DNA of 64,000 bases, from positions 72,022,001 to 72,086,000 of the forward strand of contig NC_134106.1 of NCBI RefSeq assembly GCF_040939455.1, in the 5' to 3' direction. The DNA comes from Microcebus murinus. Taxonomy: Eukaryota > Chordata > Mammalia > Primates > Cheirogaleidae. The first letter of the stretch is position 1. Each line of letters opens with the position of its first letter. Below, piece by piece: positions 52,599 to 64,000 of the stretch. Under the pieces are notes generated by a model, which was not told the origin of the DNA, made no database searches, and saw nothing but the letters and a program-made list of their open reading frames with translations. The position numbers were made by a program, and so were the translations under genes.

Positions 52599-53667
52599 CT
52601 GAAAATGCTTTTAAAACTGTGTAAACATCTTGTCCAAGAGCACATGAATCTCCTGCTACAAACAGAAATTTGGTGGCCTAGCAGAGGAAGAGTTCTCCAC
52701 AAGACTTTGGACTAAAAGACGAATCACCAGACTCCACATAAAATGTTTTAACTTCAAGTGGCAAGGTTCTTGGATTTTAAAGATATGAAATCTTTTGACA
52801 AATTATGTTTCAAAAGGAAATCTTGACATGTTTCCACAGTTGATTGGATTCGAAGGTGAGGAAGGTTCTCTGTAAGTGTCATATGTTACTGAAAACTACC
52901 TGGGAGACAGATAGAACAACACTGATGGTACAGTCCTTATTGTTAACACAAGTGAATGACTGGGTAAAGACCCTCTCAATGAATCTTCTGCTCAGCTTGA
53001 GAACATGACTTTGGGAGAAGAACTTTGTGAGCTGAAGTCTGATCATGTACTGAAGATAAAATTTACTGATCTGGCTCTTGACAAGTTCTGGATTTCTGTG
53101 AACATATAGGTTCTTGCTATTCACAGGAAAATAATGAACATTTGGTTCAAGTTTTAAACTTCTAAACTGTGTGAATAAACTTTTTATCATTTAAGAAACA
53201 TCAGAAATTGTCTTATTTCAGTTGTTGGACCAGCAAATACACAAGCACAGGTTTCAGTTAAGTGGTAAATTCCATTCCTTAGTTTTAGTTTCAAAAAAGT
53301 ATTTAAAACACTTTCAATCCTTTTATACAGATCAAGAAAAGAGATCAAGAAAATAATACATGTATATAATAATTTTGTAATTGCTGAGGCCCATATGATC
53401 ATTCCAGTCAGTAAGGAAATACTTCTTTATACTGTCTTAAATAAAACTATCTCAGGCCATATTTTTATTCATATTGCTTTGTTTATAGTTTTAGTAGCTT
53501 TTCTTCTCAACATTTTCAAAAATTTTTCATGTTGCAAATAAAATTAATTAAAATAAATTTATAACCTTTATGTAAATTAAATCTACTCCTCCTACCTTTA
53601 GAAAAATTAAATCTCATTTTGTCTTAAGCCTGTTGTTTAATAAAAACATATTTTTATTTTTTATTTA

Positions 53668-53990
53668 TTTTTTTTGAGACAGAGTCTCACTCTGTTGCCT
53701 GGGCTAGAGTGCCGTGGCATCAGCCTAGCTCACCACAACCTCAAATTCTTGGGCTCAAGTGATCCTTCTGCCTCAGCCTCCCAAGTAGCTGGAAATACAG
53801 GCATGTGCCACCATGCCTGGCTAATTTTTTCGGTATATTTTTAGTTGGCCAATTAAATTATTTCTATTTTTTAGTAGAGAAAGGGTCTTGCTCTTACTCA
53901 GGCTTGTTTTTAACTCCCGACCTTAAGCGATCCACCTGCCTCGGCCTCCCAGAGTGCTAGGATTACGGGCGTGAGCCACTGCACCTGGTC
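53668..53990 (-). mobile_element. Strepsirrhine Alu
   Basis: Inverted, full-length, older (many substitutions). The duplication is not clear because both sides are T-rich. 53,261-53,667 is AT-rich and unassigned. Confidence 0.9.
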
Positions 53991-53999
53991 AGTATTTTT

Positions 54000-56262
54000 T
54001 TAAAAGTTAATTGACATATAATAATTAAACATATTTATGGAGTATATAGTGCTATTGCAATACATATAATGTATAGTAATCAGATCAGGATAATTAGCAT
54101 ATTCATCATTTCATACATTTAATCATTTCTTTGTGTTGGAGACATTCAATATTCTTCTACCTATTTGAAACTATATAACATACTATTGTTATCTATAGTT
54201 ATCCTACAGTGGTATAGAATACTAGAACTTATTCCTCCTATCTACCTGTAATTTTATATCCTTTAACAAATCTCTCCCTATCTTCCCCTTCCTTATACTC
54301 TTCTCAGCCTCTAATATCCTCTGTTCTACTTTTTACTTCTATGAGATGAACTTGTTTTTAGCTTCCACATATGAGTGAGAACACATAGTGTTTAACTTTC
54401 TGTTCCTGGCTTATTTCACTTAACATAATGTCTTCCAGTTTCATCCAAGTTGCCATGAATGACAGGATTTCATTCATTTTTATGGCTGAATAGTAGTCCA
54501 TTGTGTATATATACACCATATTTTTATATCCATTCATCTGCTGTTGGACATCTTGCTTGAATCCATATCTTGGCTACTGTGAATAGTTTTGTAATAAACA
54601 TAGGAGTGCAAATATCTCTTCCATATACTGATTTCCTTTCCTTTGGATAAATGCCCAGTAATGGGATTGCTGGATCAAATGGCATTATAGTTCTGCTTAT
54701 AGTTTTTTGAGGAGACTCCATACTGTTCTTCATAGTGGCTGTACCAGTTTACATTGTGTAACTATGTGTAAGAGTTTCCTTTTCTCTGCACCTTCACTAG
54801 CATTTGTTATTTTTTGTCTTTTTGATAATAGCCATCCTAGCTGGGGTGAGATGATAACTCTGTAGTTTTGATTTGCATTCCTCTGATAATTAGTACTGTT
54901 GAGCCGTTTTTTCATAAATTTTTTGGCCACTTATATGTTTTCTTTTGCGAAATGTCTGTTCAGATCATTTGCCCACTTTTTAATTGCTTTTTTTTCCCCC
55001 TGATGAGATTGTTGAGTTCCCTGTATATTCTGGATATTAATCCCCTGTTGGAAGAATAGTTTGCATATATTTTCCCCTATTCTATAGGTTTTCTATTCAT
55101 TCTGTTGATTGTTTCCTTTGCTATACAGAAGCTTTTTAGTTTGACATAATCCCATTTGTTTAATTTTGGTTTTGTTGCCGGTGCTTTTGGGGCATTAAAT
55201 TTTTTTTTTCCCAGACCAGTGTCCTGAAGTGTTTTCCCTGTTTTCTTCTAGTAGTTTTATAGTTTCAGGTCTGACATTTGGGTCTTTGATCCACTTTGAG
55301 TTGATTTTTATAGAGGATGAGAAGTGACAATCTAGTTTGAATCTTCTGCATATGGATATCCAGTTTTCCCAGCATAATTTATTGAAGAGACTGTTTTCCC
55401 CCAATGTGTCTTCTTGGCGCCTTTGTTAAAAATCAGGTGGCTGTAAATATGTGGACTTATTTCTGGGTTCTCTATTCTGTTTCATTGGTCTATGTGCCTA
55501 TCTTTATGCCAGTACCATGCTCTTTTGGTTATTATAGCTTTGTAGTATATTTTAAATTTCTAGTAGTATGACACCTCCAACTTCGTTCTTTTTGCTTAGG
55601 ATTGCTCTGGCTATTTAGGGTCTTTAGTGGTTCCATAAAATTTTAGGATTGTTTTTCTATTTCTGTGAAGAATGTTATTAGTATAATATTTTGATAGGGA
55701 TTGCATTAAATTTGTAGGTTGCTTTGGGGAGTATAGTAATTTTAGCAATATTAATTTTTCCAATCCATGAGCATATGTTTTTCAATTTGATTGTATCTTC
55801 TTCGATCTTTTTCATCAGTGTTTTGTAGCTTTCCTTGTAGAGATCTTTCACTTTCTTAGTTAAATTTATTCCTAGGTATTTTTATTATTTTATTTTTTGT
55901 TGCCATTGTAAATGGGATTGCCTTCTTGATTGCTTTTCCAACTAGTTCATTGTGCAGAGAAATACTACCATTTTTTTTCTTTTATTTCTGAATGAGCTAC
56001 TTATTTTTGTATGTTGATTTTGTACCCTGCAACTTTACTGAATTCATTTACCAGTTCTAAAAGCTTTTGGTAGAGTCTTTAGTTTTTTCCTTATACAAGA
56101 TCATATTATCTGCAAACAGGGAAAATTTGACTTCCTCTTTTCCAATTTGGTTGCCTTTATTTTTCTTTTGCCTTATTGGTCTGGCTAGGACTTCCAGTAC
56201 TATGTTGAATAAGAGTGGTGAGAGTGGGCATCCTTATTTTAACAAAAGTGTATTATCTTTGG
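54000..56262 (-). mobile_element. L1MA-like L1, 5'-truncated, about 2.2 kb
   Basis: Antisense 3' UTR at 54,000-54,500 and then ORF2 to about 56,262. Recognisable peptides include '[14 protein letters not shown]' (54,524-54,733). It is the least interrupted L1 in the window, but stops remain. Confidence 0.85.
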
Positions 56263-56375
56263 CATATCAGTTTTAAAAATTTATGAAAAGGCAGTAAGAA
56301 AATTAATTTAAGAAAGGTATGCTAATCTTAACTATCTGATTCTTTTTAAAGAACAGATGGTTAAAAAGACATTTT

Positions 56376-56714
56376 GGCCAGGCATGATGGGTCATGCCTG
56401 AAATCCTAGCACTCTGGGAGGCTGAGGCGGGTGGATTCTTTGAACTCAGGAGTCCGAGACCAACCTGAGCAAGAGCAAGACTCTGTCTCTACTAAAAAAG
56501 AAATAGAAAGAAATTAGCTGGACAACTAAAAATATTTATATAAAAAATTAGCCAGGCATGGTGGTGCATGCTTATAGTCCCAGTTACTCGGGAGGCTGAG
56601 GCAGTAGGATTGCTTGAATCCATGAGTTTGAGGTTGCCGTGAGCTAGGGTGATGCCATGGCACTCTAGCCCGGGCCAACAGAGTGAGACTTTGTCTCAAA
56701 AAAAAAAAAAAAAA
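56376..56714 (+). mobile_element. Strepsirrhine Alu
   Basis: Short duplication AAAAAGACA on both sides (left 56,363-56,371; right end about 56,723). Older copy. Confidence 0.9.
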
Positions 56715-57365
56715 AAAAAGACACTATTAATTTTAAATAAGGAAAATAAGTACTCTTGCACACAGCATATACTATGTAACATCCTCATTAGAATCTCAAT
56801 TTCTGTATCCCAATAGATTATGTTGCATACCCTCAGGGGTGTATATATTCACTTTGGAAGCTACTGTTACTGTCATACAATTTAATCATTAACACTTTAT
56901 ACTACCAACCAACCTCAATTCATTGACATTTATTGACCATTCCACCCAACAATAGTAGAATATACATACCTTTCAAGTGTCCATGGGAACATTTATCAAA
57001 ACATAGCAGATTTTTGTCCATAAGGCAAGTATCAATAAATTAAAAAGAATTCAGGTCATACAAAGTATGTTCTCTGATCACAGCTGAATTAAATTAGAAA
57101 TCAATGACTGCTGAAAAATTGCTGGATAGACCTCACATATTTGGGAACTAAATAATAGACCTTAATAACCAATGGGTCAAAGAAGAAATCATGAGGAAAA
57201 TTTGAAAGTATTTTGAACTGAATGAAATTGAAAACACAATATATCAAAATGTTTTGGATACCCTTAAAATTCTCAAGGAAAATTTTAAACGCAAAACACA
57301 TACATTAGAACAGAAAAAAAAGGCCTCAAATAAATGACTTCAGCTTCCATCTTAAGATACCATAA

Positions 57366-57653
57366 GGCCAGGAATAGTGGCTAATGCCTGTAATCTCACC
57401 ACTTTGGGAGGCAGAGGCTGGAGGATTGCTTAAGGCTAGGAGTTCAAGACCAGCCTGGGCAACACAGTGAGATCCCATCTTTATAAAAAATGTTTTAAAA
57501 AATTAGCTGGGTATGGTAGCCTGTGCCAATCCTGCTTGCTACTTGGGAGGCTAATGAAGAAGATTGCTTAAACCCAGAAGTTTGAGGCTGCAGTGAGCTC
57601 TGATCAGCCACTAAAGCCCTGAGGGATAGAGCAAGACCCTGTCTCAAAAAAAA
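57366..57653 (+). mobile_element. AluJ-like Alu
   Basis: Diverged dimer without the strepsirrhine insertion, within the L1. Confidence 0.88.
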
Positions 57654-59023
57654 GACATAGAAAAAGAAGATTAAATACAAAGTACACAGAAACAAGGAAA
57701 TAATAAAGATCAGAGCAAAAAAATCAATGAAATAAAAAAAAATAGAGAAAATATTTTAAACCAGGGCTGCTTCTTCAAGAAATTCAATAAAATAGTTAGA
57801 CCTCTAGCTGGAATGATTAGGAACACAAAGAGAGAAGATGAAAATTAACAATATTAGTAATGTGAGATGTGACATCACTGTAAGTTGTACAGAGATTAAA
57901 AGATAATAATGGAATATTGTGAATGATGTTATGCCAATAAACTCAACAACTTAGAACAAATTCCTTGAAAGGTACAAAATACCAAAGTTCACTCTAGAAG
58001 AAATAGATAACCTGAATAGTCCTATACTTACATTAAAAATTCAGTTTGTAGATAAAAATATTCCTACAAAAAACTTCAGAACCAAATGGCTTGTTGCACT
58101 GATGAAGTTTACAAAAATTACAAAAATGAAATAATACCAATTCTAGAAAAACTCTTTCAGAAAACTGAAAGGTAGAGAATATTTCCCAACTAATTCTGTG
58201 AATCTAGCATTACCTTGATACCAAAAATCAGAAAAAGACATTACAACAAAAGCAAACTACAGACCAATATCCCTCATGAACATAGATGTAAAAATTCTAA
58301 ACAAAATGTTAGCAAATTTAATTTAACAATATATAAAAAGGATAATGTATCATGATCAAAGTAGAGTTTATTTCAAGAATGCAAGGCTGGCTTGACATTC
58401 AAAGGTTAATCAATGCATTTCACTATATCAACAAACCAAAAAACAAAAACCATATGATCATCTCAACAGATGAAGAAAATGCATTTAGCAAAACTCAACA
58501 TCCATTTCTGATAAAAACTCTTAGCAAATTACTATTAGAACTTTTTCAATCTGATAACGGGCATCTCAAAAAACTACAGTTACCATCATACTTAATAGAG
58601 AAAGCCTGTATATTTTCTTCCTCACATCAGGAAGAGACAAGGAAGTGCACTTTACTGCTATTCAACATGATGCTAGAGATTAAAGTCAGTGCAATCAAGT
58701 GAGAAAAAGAAATAAAAGGTATCCAGACTGAAAAAGAAGGAGTAAAACTGTTATTATTTGCAGACAACATGATCATTACAGAAAATCCAAAAGAATTTGC
58801 AAAAAAGATATTAGAAGTAATAAATTATTAGACGTGAGTTTAGTAAGATTATAGGACATAAGGTCAAAATTAAATTGTATTTCCATACACTGTTGAAGAA
58901 CAATTGGAAACTGAAAAAGTTTTAAAAACCACACACATATGATTACATCAAAATTATGAAATACTTGCTGATAAGACTGAAACAAGCCATGTGCAAAAAG
59001 CTGTACTCCAAAAACTATAAAAT

Positions 59024-59185
59024 GTGCCAGGCATGGTGGCTCACATCTGTCATCCCAGAACTTTAGAAGACAAGGATAGGAGGACTGCTTGAGTCCAGGA
59101 GTTTGAGGCTAAAGTGAGCTATGATAATGCCACTGCAATCTAGCTGGGCAACAGAGTGAGACTCTGTTCATAAAATAAATAAATA
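59024..59185 (+). mobile_element. Alu monomer (FLAM-like)
   Basis: Single left-type monomer with an A-rich/(AAAT)n tail. Flanked by AAAACTATAAAAT and AAAACTACAAAAT. Confidence 0.82.
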
Positions 59186-60115
59186 AAACTACAAAATATT
59201 GCTGAGAGAAATTAAAGAGAATCTAAATAAAGGGAGAGATATACCTTTTTGATGAGTTGGAAGACAATATTAAGAGGCCAATCGTCCCCAAATTGATTTA
59301 TATATTCAATGTGATCCCAACAAAAATCCCAGTAGGCTTTTTGTAAAAAATGACAACTTGATTATTAAATTCATATGGAAATACAAAGTACCTAGAATAG
59401 CCAAAACAACTTTGAGAAAGAACAATAAAGTTGAAGAACTTTCACTACCTGGCTTCAAGAAATTATAAAACTACAGTAACCAAGACAGTATGAAATTGGC
59501 ATCAAGATAAATGAATAGATAAATGAAAAGAATAAGAGCCTAGAAATAAACCCACATATATATAAATAACTAATGTTTATTTTTATAAACTTTAAGGGTA
59601 ATTCCATTTTTCCAACAAATTCTGCCAGAACAATTAGATATCCACATGCAAAAAAAAAAGAAAAGAACTTTGATCCGTACCTCACACTACATAGAAAAAT
59701 TAATTCAAACTGGATCATAGACCTAAATATAAAACCTAAAACTATAAATATTATAGAAGAAAACAAAGAAGAAAATCTTTGTGATTTGGGGTTAGTCAAT
59801 AATTTCTTAGAAACAATACCAAAAGCACAATCTATGTAAGAGAATACTTTGGAAAAAAAAGAAAATTGTTTAACTTTATCAAAATCAGGAACTTCTGCTC
59901 CTTGAAAAACACCATTAAGAGAATGAAAAGACGAGACACAGTAGTTAGAAAAATATTTGTAAATCACATATATGATAAAGGACTTATGACCTTTAACATG
60001 TAAAGGACATACAAATATTCTCAAAACTTAGTAATAAAAAATTTTAAAACTAACAACCCAATACAAAAATGGGCAAAAGAAGATACTTCTATAAACCATC
60101 ATGTGTAGTAAAATC

Positions 60116-63100
60116 ATTGGTAAAAATTGGGATGGCAATTCTAGTTTTGACTCCTTTCCCTGTGAGCCATCTCTCTGAGCATCACCTGTTTCCCTGATGA
60201 GTCCTTGCTGCCAGGCACAGTAGACAGAATTGATGTGAGATCAAATGAGAAAATGTATGTGAAAATAATTTGTTAACTAAAAAACCACTGATTATCAATT
60301 AACTAGTATTACTGATTAATTCATTAATGTTAAACTTTAAAATAAACATAAAGGATAGTTTTATGTACATCACTATTAAATTAAATGCTGCTTTTGTGGG
60401 GGCACATAGTGGACCACTATACTAGAATTCCTTTCTCAGAACTATCCAGGCCAGAACCACATTTCAAAAACTACTTCAAAAAACAAGATCAGAAGTCAGT
60501 TGAAATTATAATAAAATGTATGACACATTCTGATGAGATATAATGTGCATATAAAATAAAATGTGCTTACTTGTTTACAATTATATATTTTTTAATATGC
60601 AATAAAAAGAATTATCTATTTTACAGACCCTGAGCCAGAACCACCCAGCTAAGCCAATGCTGGAATTGTGAACATCAGAAACTGTGTGAGATAAATCTTT
60701 GTTGTTCCAAGCTGCTAAATTTGGGGATAATTTGTTATCCAGCAATAAATAACTAATGCAGCAACTCTACCATGACATTTCCTCTCAGCTCTTTCTGGGT
60801 CCAGGGGACTAGATAACGGGAGGGGCAGACCAGCCCAGGAAAGTGCTAGCACAGCTTTCATCCTTGGGAGTTATTGGCTCAATGCTTTATCACTTCTTTT
60901 CCAATATTATGTTGGGTCATGGATTTTAGTCACTCCTTTAATTCTAAAGAGAGAACCAAGACTTGGATTACAGTAGGAACATGGAGCGTCTCTTTCTGTG
61001 TGTGTATAAGGATAATATGTTGAGAACTTAGGCAGTATTACCATCTTGAACCCTTATCAACAGGTATTAAGTGTAATTTATTAGATTGCTAAATTATTCA
61101 TTGGTCTCAAAATTTTACTTCCAAGTGAAATTTATATAATTATGGTTAACGTTAACAGTAAGTAATAGAAAGGGAGGAGACCTAAAACTTATCATAATAG
61201 CCAGTGCACTGACATAGTCTAATATTTTTGAATTATAGAACAGAATTTTAATTCAGTACGACTATACTACTTAAACACTAGTGTTAAGTTGGGAGGGGTA
61301 CAGGGAAGAGAAAATTGAAGAGAACCCTACAATTTAGTTACCAAATATGATGAAACCAGTTGTTTTTCTGTTCCCCTGAAAGGGCTGTCACTTTAAATTT
61401 AATATGAAGCAAGCCACTGAACACACACACACACTGAGACACACACACACACACACACACACAGATTTGCCCAAGGAAAATTGGCAAAAGAGTTATTAAT
61501 TGGTAGCTTAAGTCGGTAAATAAAAATTGCTAAACTGGTTTCCTGCCTCCGATGGCCACTAGAGAGGATAAAATTAAGTTGAATTTTCCTAAATGACTGA
61601 ATACTACCTATTTTCTATTTGGTGGAAAATATACAAGAAGTTTTGGCTTCTGACTACAGAACAGTTTCTTGTATATTTTATATGGGGAAATGGCTGGAGA
61701 AAAGTGAGGAAAAGTTTGGAAAATTATGCCATGAGCTGCCCAAGGAAGAGTGAAAAAGAAAAAAAAAAAACCCTGATACTGTTTTTGCAATTTCTTTCAG
61801 AAGCATCTGAATCTCAGGAGCAGTTACATAAAGCTCTTGCCAGAAAAGGTAATAACTTGACAAAGTGCCCACAAAAGGACTTAGTCTAAGTAAAAATTCA
61901 TGAAATTAGAAAATTGTAGGGTTTTAGGTATAATTAAAAAACCATAAGGAAAGAAATTCACGTGTCATAGGATATATGTGCACATGCATGCAGACACATA
62001 TATAATATCTTGAGTAAGATGCTCTAAAGAACATCGGCTCCTTGGGTGACTGTTTAGTTGCAAGTTGTTTTAGCTTATTTCTGTACAGTGTTTTGGAACT
62101 CTAATTTTGATATAGGGTCAGGCAGAAACCTACCAATTCAGGAAGACATCTTCTGCTCCTGCATCTTTTAATACCAAGAACATGCCGCACTTTACTACCC
62201 CCTGGTAACGTTGTACTGCATCTGCATGACTTAATCCCATTTCATAAAGTATTTAATTTTTAAAGGTCTGAAATTGCAAAACAATTACCACGCTGTGACA
62301 GCTTTGTGGTAGACATACGTTCAGGAAAAGGTTATAACTAAACAGAGAGTATTTGGTAAAGAACCAAAATAATCAGCGACGATTTTACCTACAGGAGAAC
62401 TCTTCGGGAAGGAGAGAGCCAGGAGGGCTCCCATGACGTGGGCAGGCTCCAAGAAAAAAGTGTGGTCTAAGCTGGGCTCTGAGGGGTAGGATCAGACTTC
62501 AGAGGATTGAGGAAGGCATTAGATTGGCAGAGGGGTGGGGGCAGAAGCAAGAACAGTATGAACAGACAAAATCAGGAGACTCATTTAGATCACAACAGAA
62601 GTAGATGCTGGTAAGTAGTTTCCAGAAAAAATGGGTCAGTAGTGAGAGGGACAAGGAAAGTTACTGGATTTAATAAGTGGGCAGTTCATGGAGACTCCTG
62701 GAAGTGCTATTTCAGGAGACTGGCTGTCCCTGGACAGAACTACTTGTTATTTATAATATACTATTTGATTTTTTGTGAATAACTTCCTTCATAGTTTCTC
62801 ATGAAAAATAATACTATTCTCATGAAATTAATACTATTATCCTAAAGATTCTTACTGAAGGACTTTATTACTTTTTTTGGCAGGATAGAGTACCAGGATC
62901 TTTACCCCTGATAGATGAAGTAGCTTAAGAACCTCCTCTTATTTTGACAATTTAAATCTAAAAACTTAAGTTTGTCTTAAAATCCCAAAATTTTAAAAGA
63001 GGAAAAAAATAAGAAAAATAGATTTCAGTCATTGTGCCATCAAAATATATACCTTGAGCAGACCTGTTGATTTCAGGTTCAATTCCTCTGGTGTGCTTCA

Positions 63101-63592
63101 AGGCACTGAACTCAGCTGTTCATTGAAAAGGCTGTTGCCAACCCAAACCGGAGGTTTCATGACAACTTGGCTGGTTCTGTGGCTTTTGCTTATGTCTCCA
63201 CATGTGTCATGGAGAGGAGAGTTAGAGAGCAAGGGGGCACCCTATAGCATACACCCCCTCTGTCTTCCTTTCATATCACAGGGTATAGACGCTAAAGCAG
63301 AATACACCCCTATCTAGAGACTGGAGAAATGCTCCAGAGAGGTTGGATGAGAAGAATTCTATTTCAGTGTAACAATGTATTTTAGATGATTGTACCTTAT
63401 TGGATAACCATGAGCAGGAGTTGATTTGGAAAAAGGAGTATAAATTATCCATATTCCTTGACATTGTGAACTCAACTGTAAACAGAATATTCAGAATTTA
63501 AGATGTAAAATTAGGTTTTACCTACCTTGAGTGTGAAAATCTCTTGGGACGTCTTCACAATCAAATCAAACATGGAAGTGAAATAATATGAT
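60116..63592. other. Intergenic sequence with sparse fossils, no gene seen
   Basis: 60,630-60,765 is an MLT1-type LTR end ('ttgttccaagctgctaaatttggggataat'). 61,420-61,462 is an interrupted (CA)n. About 62,400-62,720 resembles another ancient mammalian repeat. The rest is AT-rich unique sequence without exons I can recognise. Confidence 0.55.
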
Positions 63593-63913
63593 GAGGCGGG
63601 GCGCGGTGGCTCACGCCTGTAATCCTAGCACTCTGGGAGGCTGAGGCAGGTGGATTGCTCAAGGTCAGGAGTTTGAAAGCAGCCTGAGCAAGAGTGAGAC
63701 TCTGTATCTACCATAAATAGAAAGCAATCAATTGGCCAACTAAAAATATATGTAGAAAAATTAGCCGGGCATGGTGGCGCATGCCTGTAGTCCCAGCTAC
63801 TCGGGAGGCTGAGGCAGAAGGATTGCTTGAGCCCAGGAGTTTGAGGTTGCTGTGAGCTAGGCTGACACCACGGCACTCCAGCCTTGGTGACAGAGTGAGA
63901 CTCTGCCTCAAAA
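63593..63913 (+). mobile_element. Strepsirrhine Alu
   Basis: Full-length, ancestral CCTAGCACTCTGGGAGG, 'caattggccaactaaaaatat' middle. Its tail became the following microsatellite. Confidence 0.94.
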
Positions 63914-63918
63914 AAGGA

Positions 63919-63997
<79 letters not shown>

Positions 63998-63998
63998 T
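63911..63998. repeat. (GAAA)n microsatellite
   Basis: About 21 GAAA units in the Alu tail, running almost to the right edge. Confidence 0.98.
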
Positions 63999-64000
63999 TA

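Larger units (their letters stand above)
51240..53260 (+). pseudogene. Charlie-type hAT transposase gene remnant
   Basis: Conceptual translation, with several frame changes and stops, follows the order of a hAT-Charlie/ZBED-like transposase. At about 51,300-51,400 is a BED-finger-like piece with 'LAKLQRHLTPNH'. At about 51,480-51,600 is 'EKAQEASYLEAIIY'. At about 51,885-51,960 is 'QFDESTDFMNKCHNILRIV', the conserved DES(T) segment near a catalytic acidic residue. At about 52,600-52,700 is '[17 protein letters not shown]' with 'SRGRVLHKTL'. At about 53,050-53,200 is 'KFWISVN' and a 'CE' hAT C-terminal dimerisation-like region. Two Alu insertions split it. It cannot make a functional protein. 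It could be a domesticated-gene retrocopy instead, but no poly(A) or duplication was found. Confidence 0.72.
56880..60115 (+). mobile_element. Old L1 (ORF2), interrupted by two Alu-type insertions
   Basis: Sense ORF2 from the endonuclease region ('cattccacccaacaatagtagaatatac') through reverse transcriptase. The frame at 58,352-58,702 has 'HMIISTDEENAFSKTQHPF'. It continues to 'aacaacccaatacaaaaatggg'. Many stops. The 189-codon minus frame at 59,455-60,024 is its antisense shadow. Confidence 0.85.

Noticed and set aside
59455..60024. 189-codon minus-strand frame, the longest in the window
   Set aside because: Lies wholly antisense to a plus-strand L1 ORF2 remnant.
63077..63087. GGTTCAATTCC, a perfect tRNA B-box match
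   Set aside because: No A box at the right distance and no cloverleaf around it; chance occurrence.

Overview
This is a piece of a primate nuclear genome, most probably from a strepsirrhine and specifically a lemur. The main reason is the Alu elements. Most carry the strepsirrhine form of the middle region (an A-rich stretch followed by 'ttaattggccaac' and a run of 'at'), and no galago-type tRNA-derived monomers were seen. A TTAA-flanked piggyBac-like element also fits a lemur. Gene density is low and repeat density is very high.

Left part (1-12,790): the 5' half of RNF103 on the minus strand. RNF103 (KF-1) encodes an ER-membrane RING-type ubiquitin ligase. Coding exon 1 (11,362-11,587), exon 2 (9,132-9,271) and exon 3 (355-470) join in phase and have recognisable splice sites. 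Together they encode residues 1-160 plus two bases of codon 161. The rest of the gene, including the RING finger, lies off the left edge. A CpG-island promoter with a CRE-like site and clustered GC boxes lies at about 11,590-12,790, and its minus strand carries three short ATG uORFs.

Right part (12,790-64,000): intergenic DNA upstream of RNF103. I found no intact gene. The region is a nested mosaic of about thirty Alu elements, old L1 fragments on both strands, MIR/L2 fossils, MaLR LTRs and DNA transposons. The L1 material includes a 5'-inverted twin-primed copy. The DNA transposons include a Tigger-like copy, two related hAT-like copies, a 192-bp hAT MITE with a perfect 8-bp duplication, a TTAA-flanked piggyBac-like element and a decayed Charlie/hAT transposase gene. 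Three RNA-derived retrocopies are visible: a full-length RPS25 processed pseudogene with one nonsense codon, a tailless 5S rRNA fragment and a probable tailless U6 fragment.

The strongest unexplained structure is a 242-bp inverted repeat that is perfect base for base (23,966-24,207 and 24,547-24,788). Both arms carry the same private mutations of one old AluJ, so it is a recent inverted duplication of one element (or an assembly artefact), not two independent Alus. I found no evidence of a new multi-gene system. What is unusual here is genome-dynamic: fold-back duplication, tailless retrocopies, lineage-specific DNA transposons and a stepwise young Alu subfamily.
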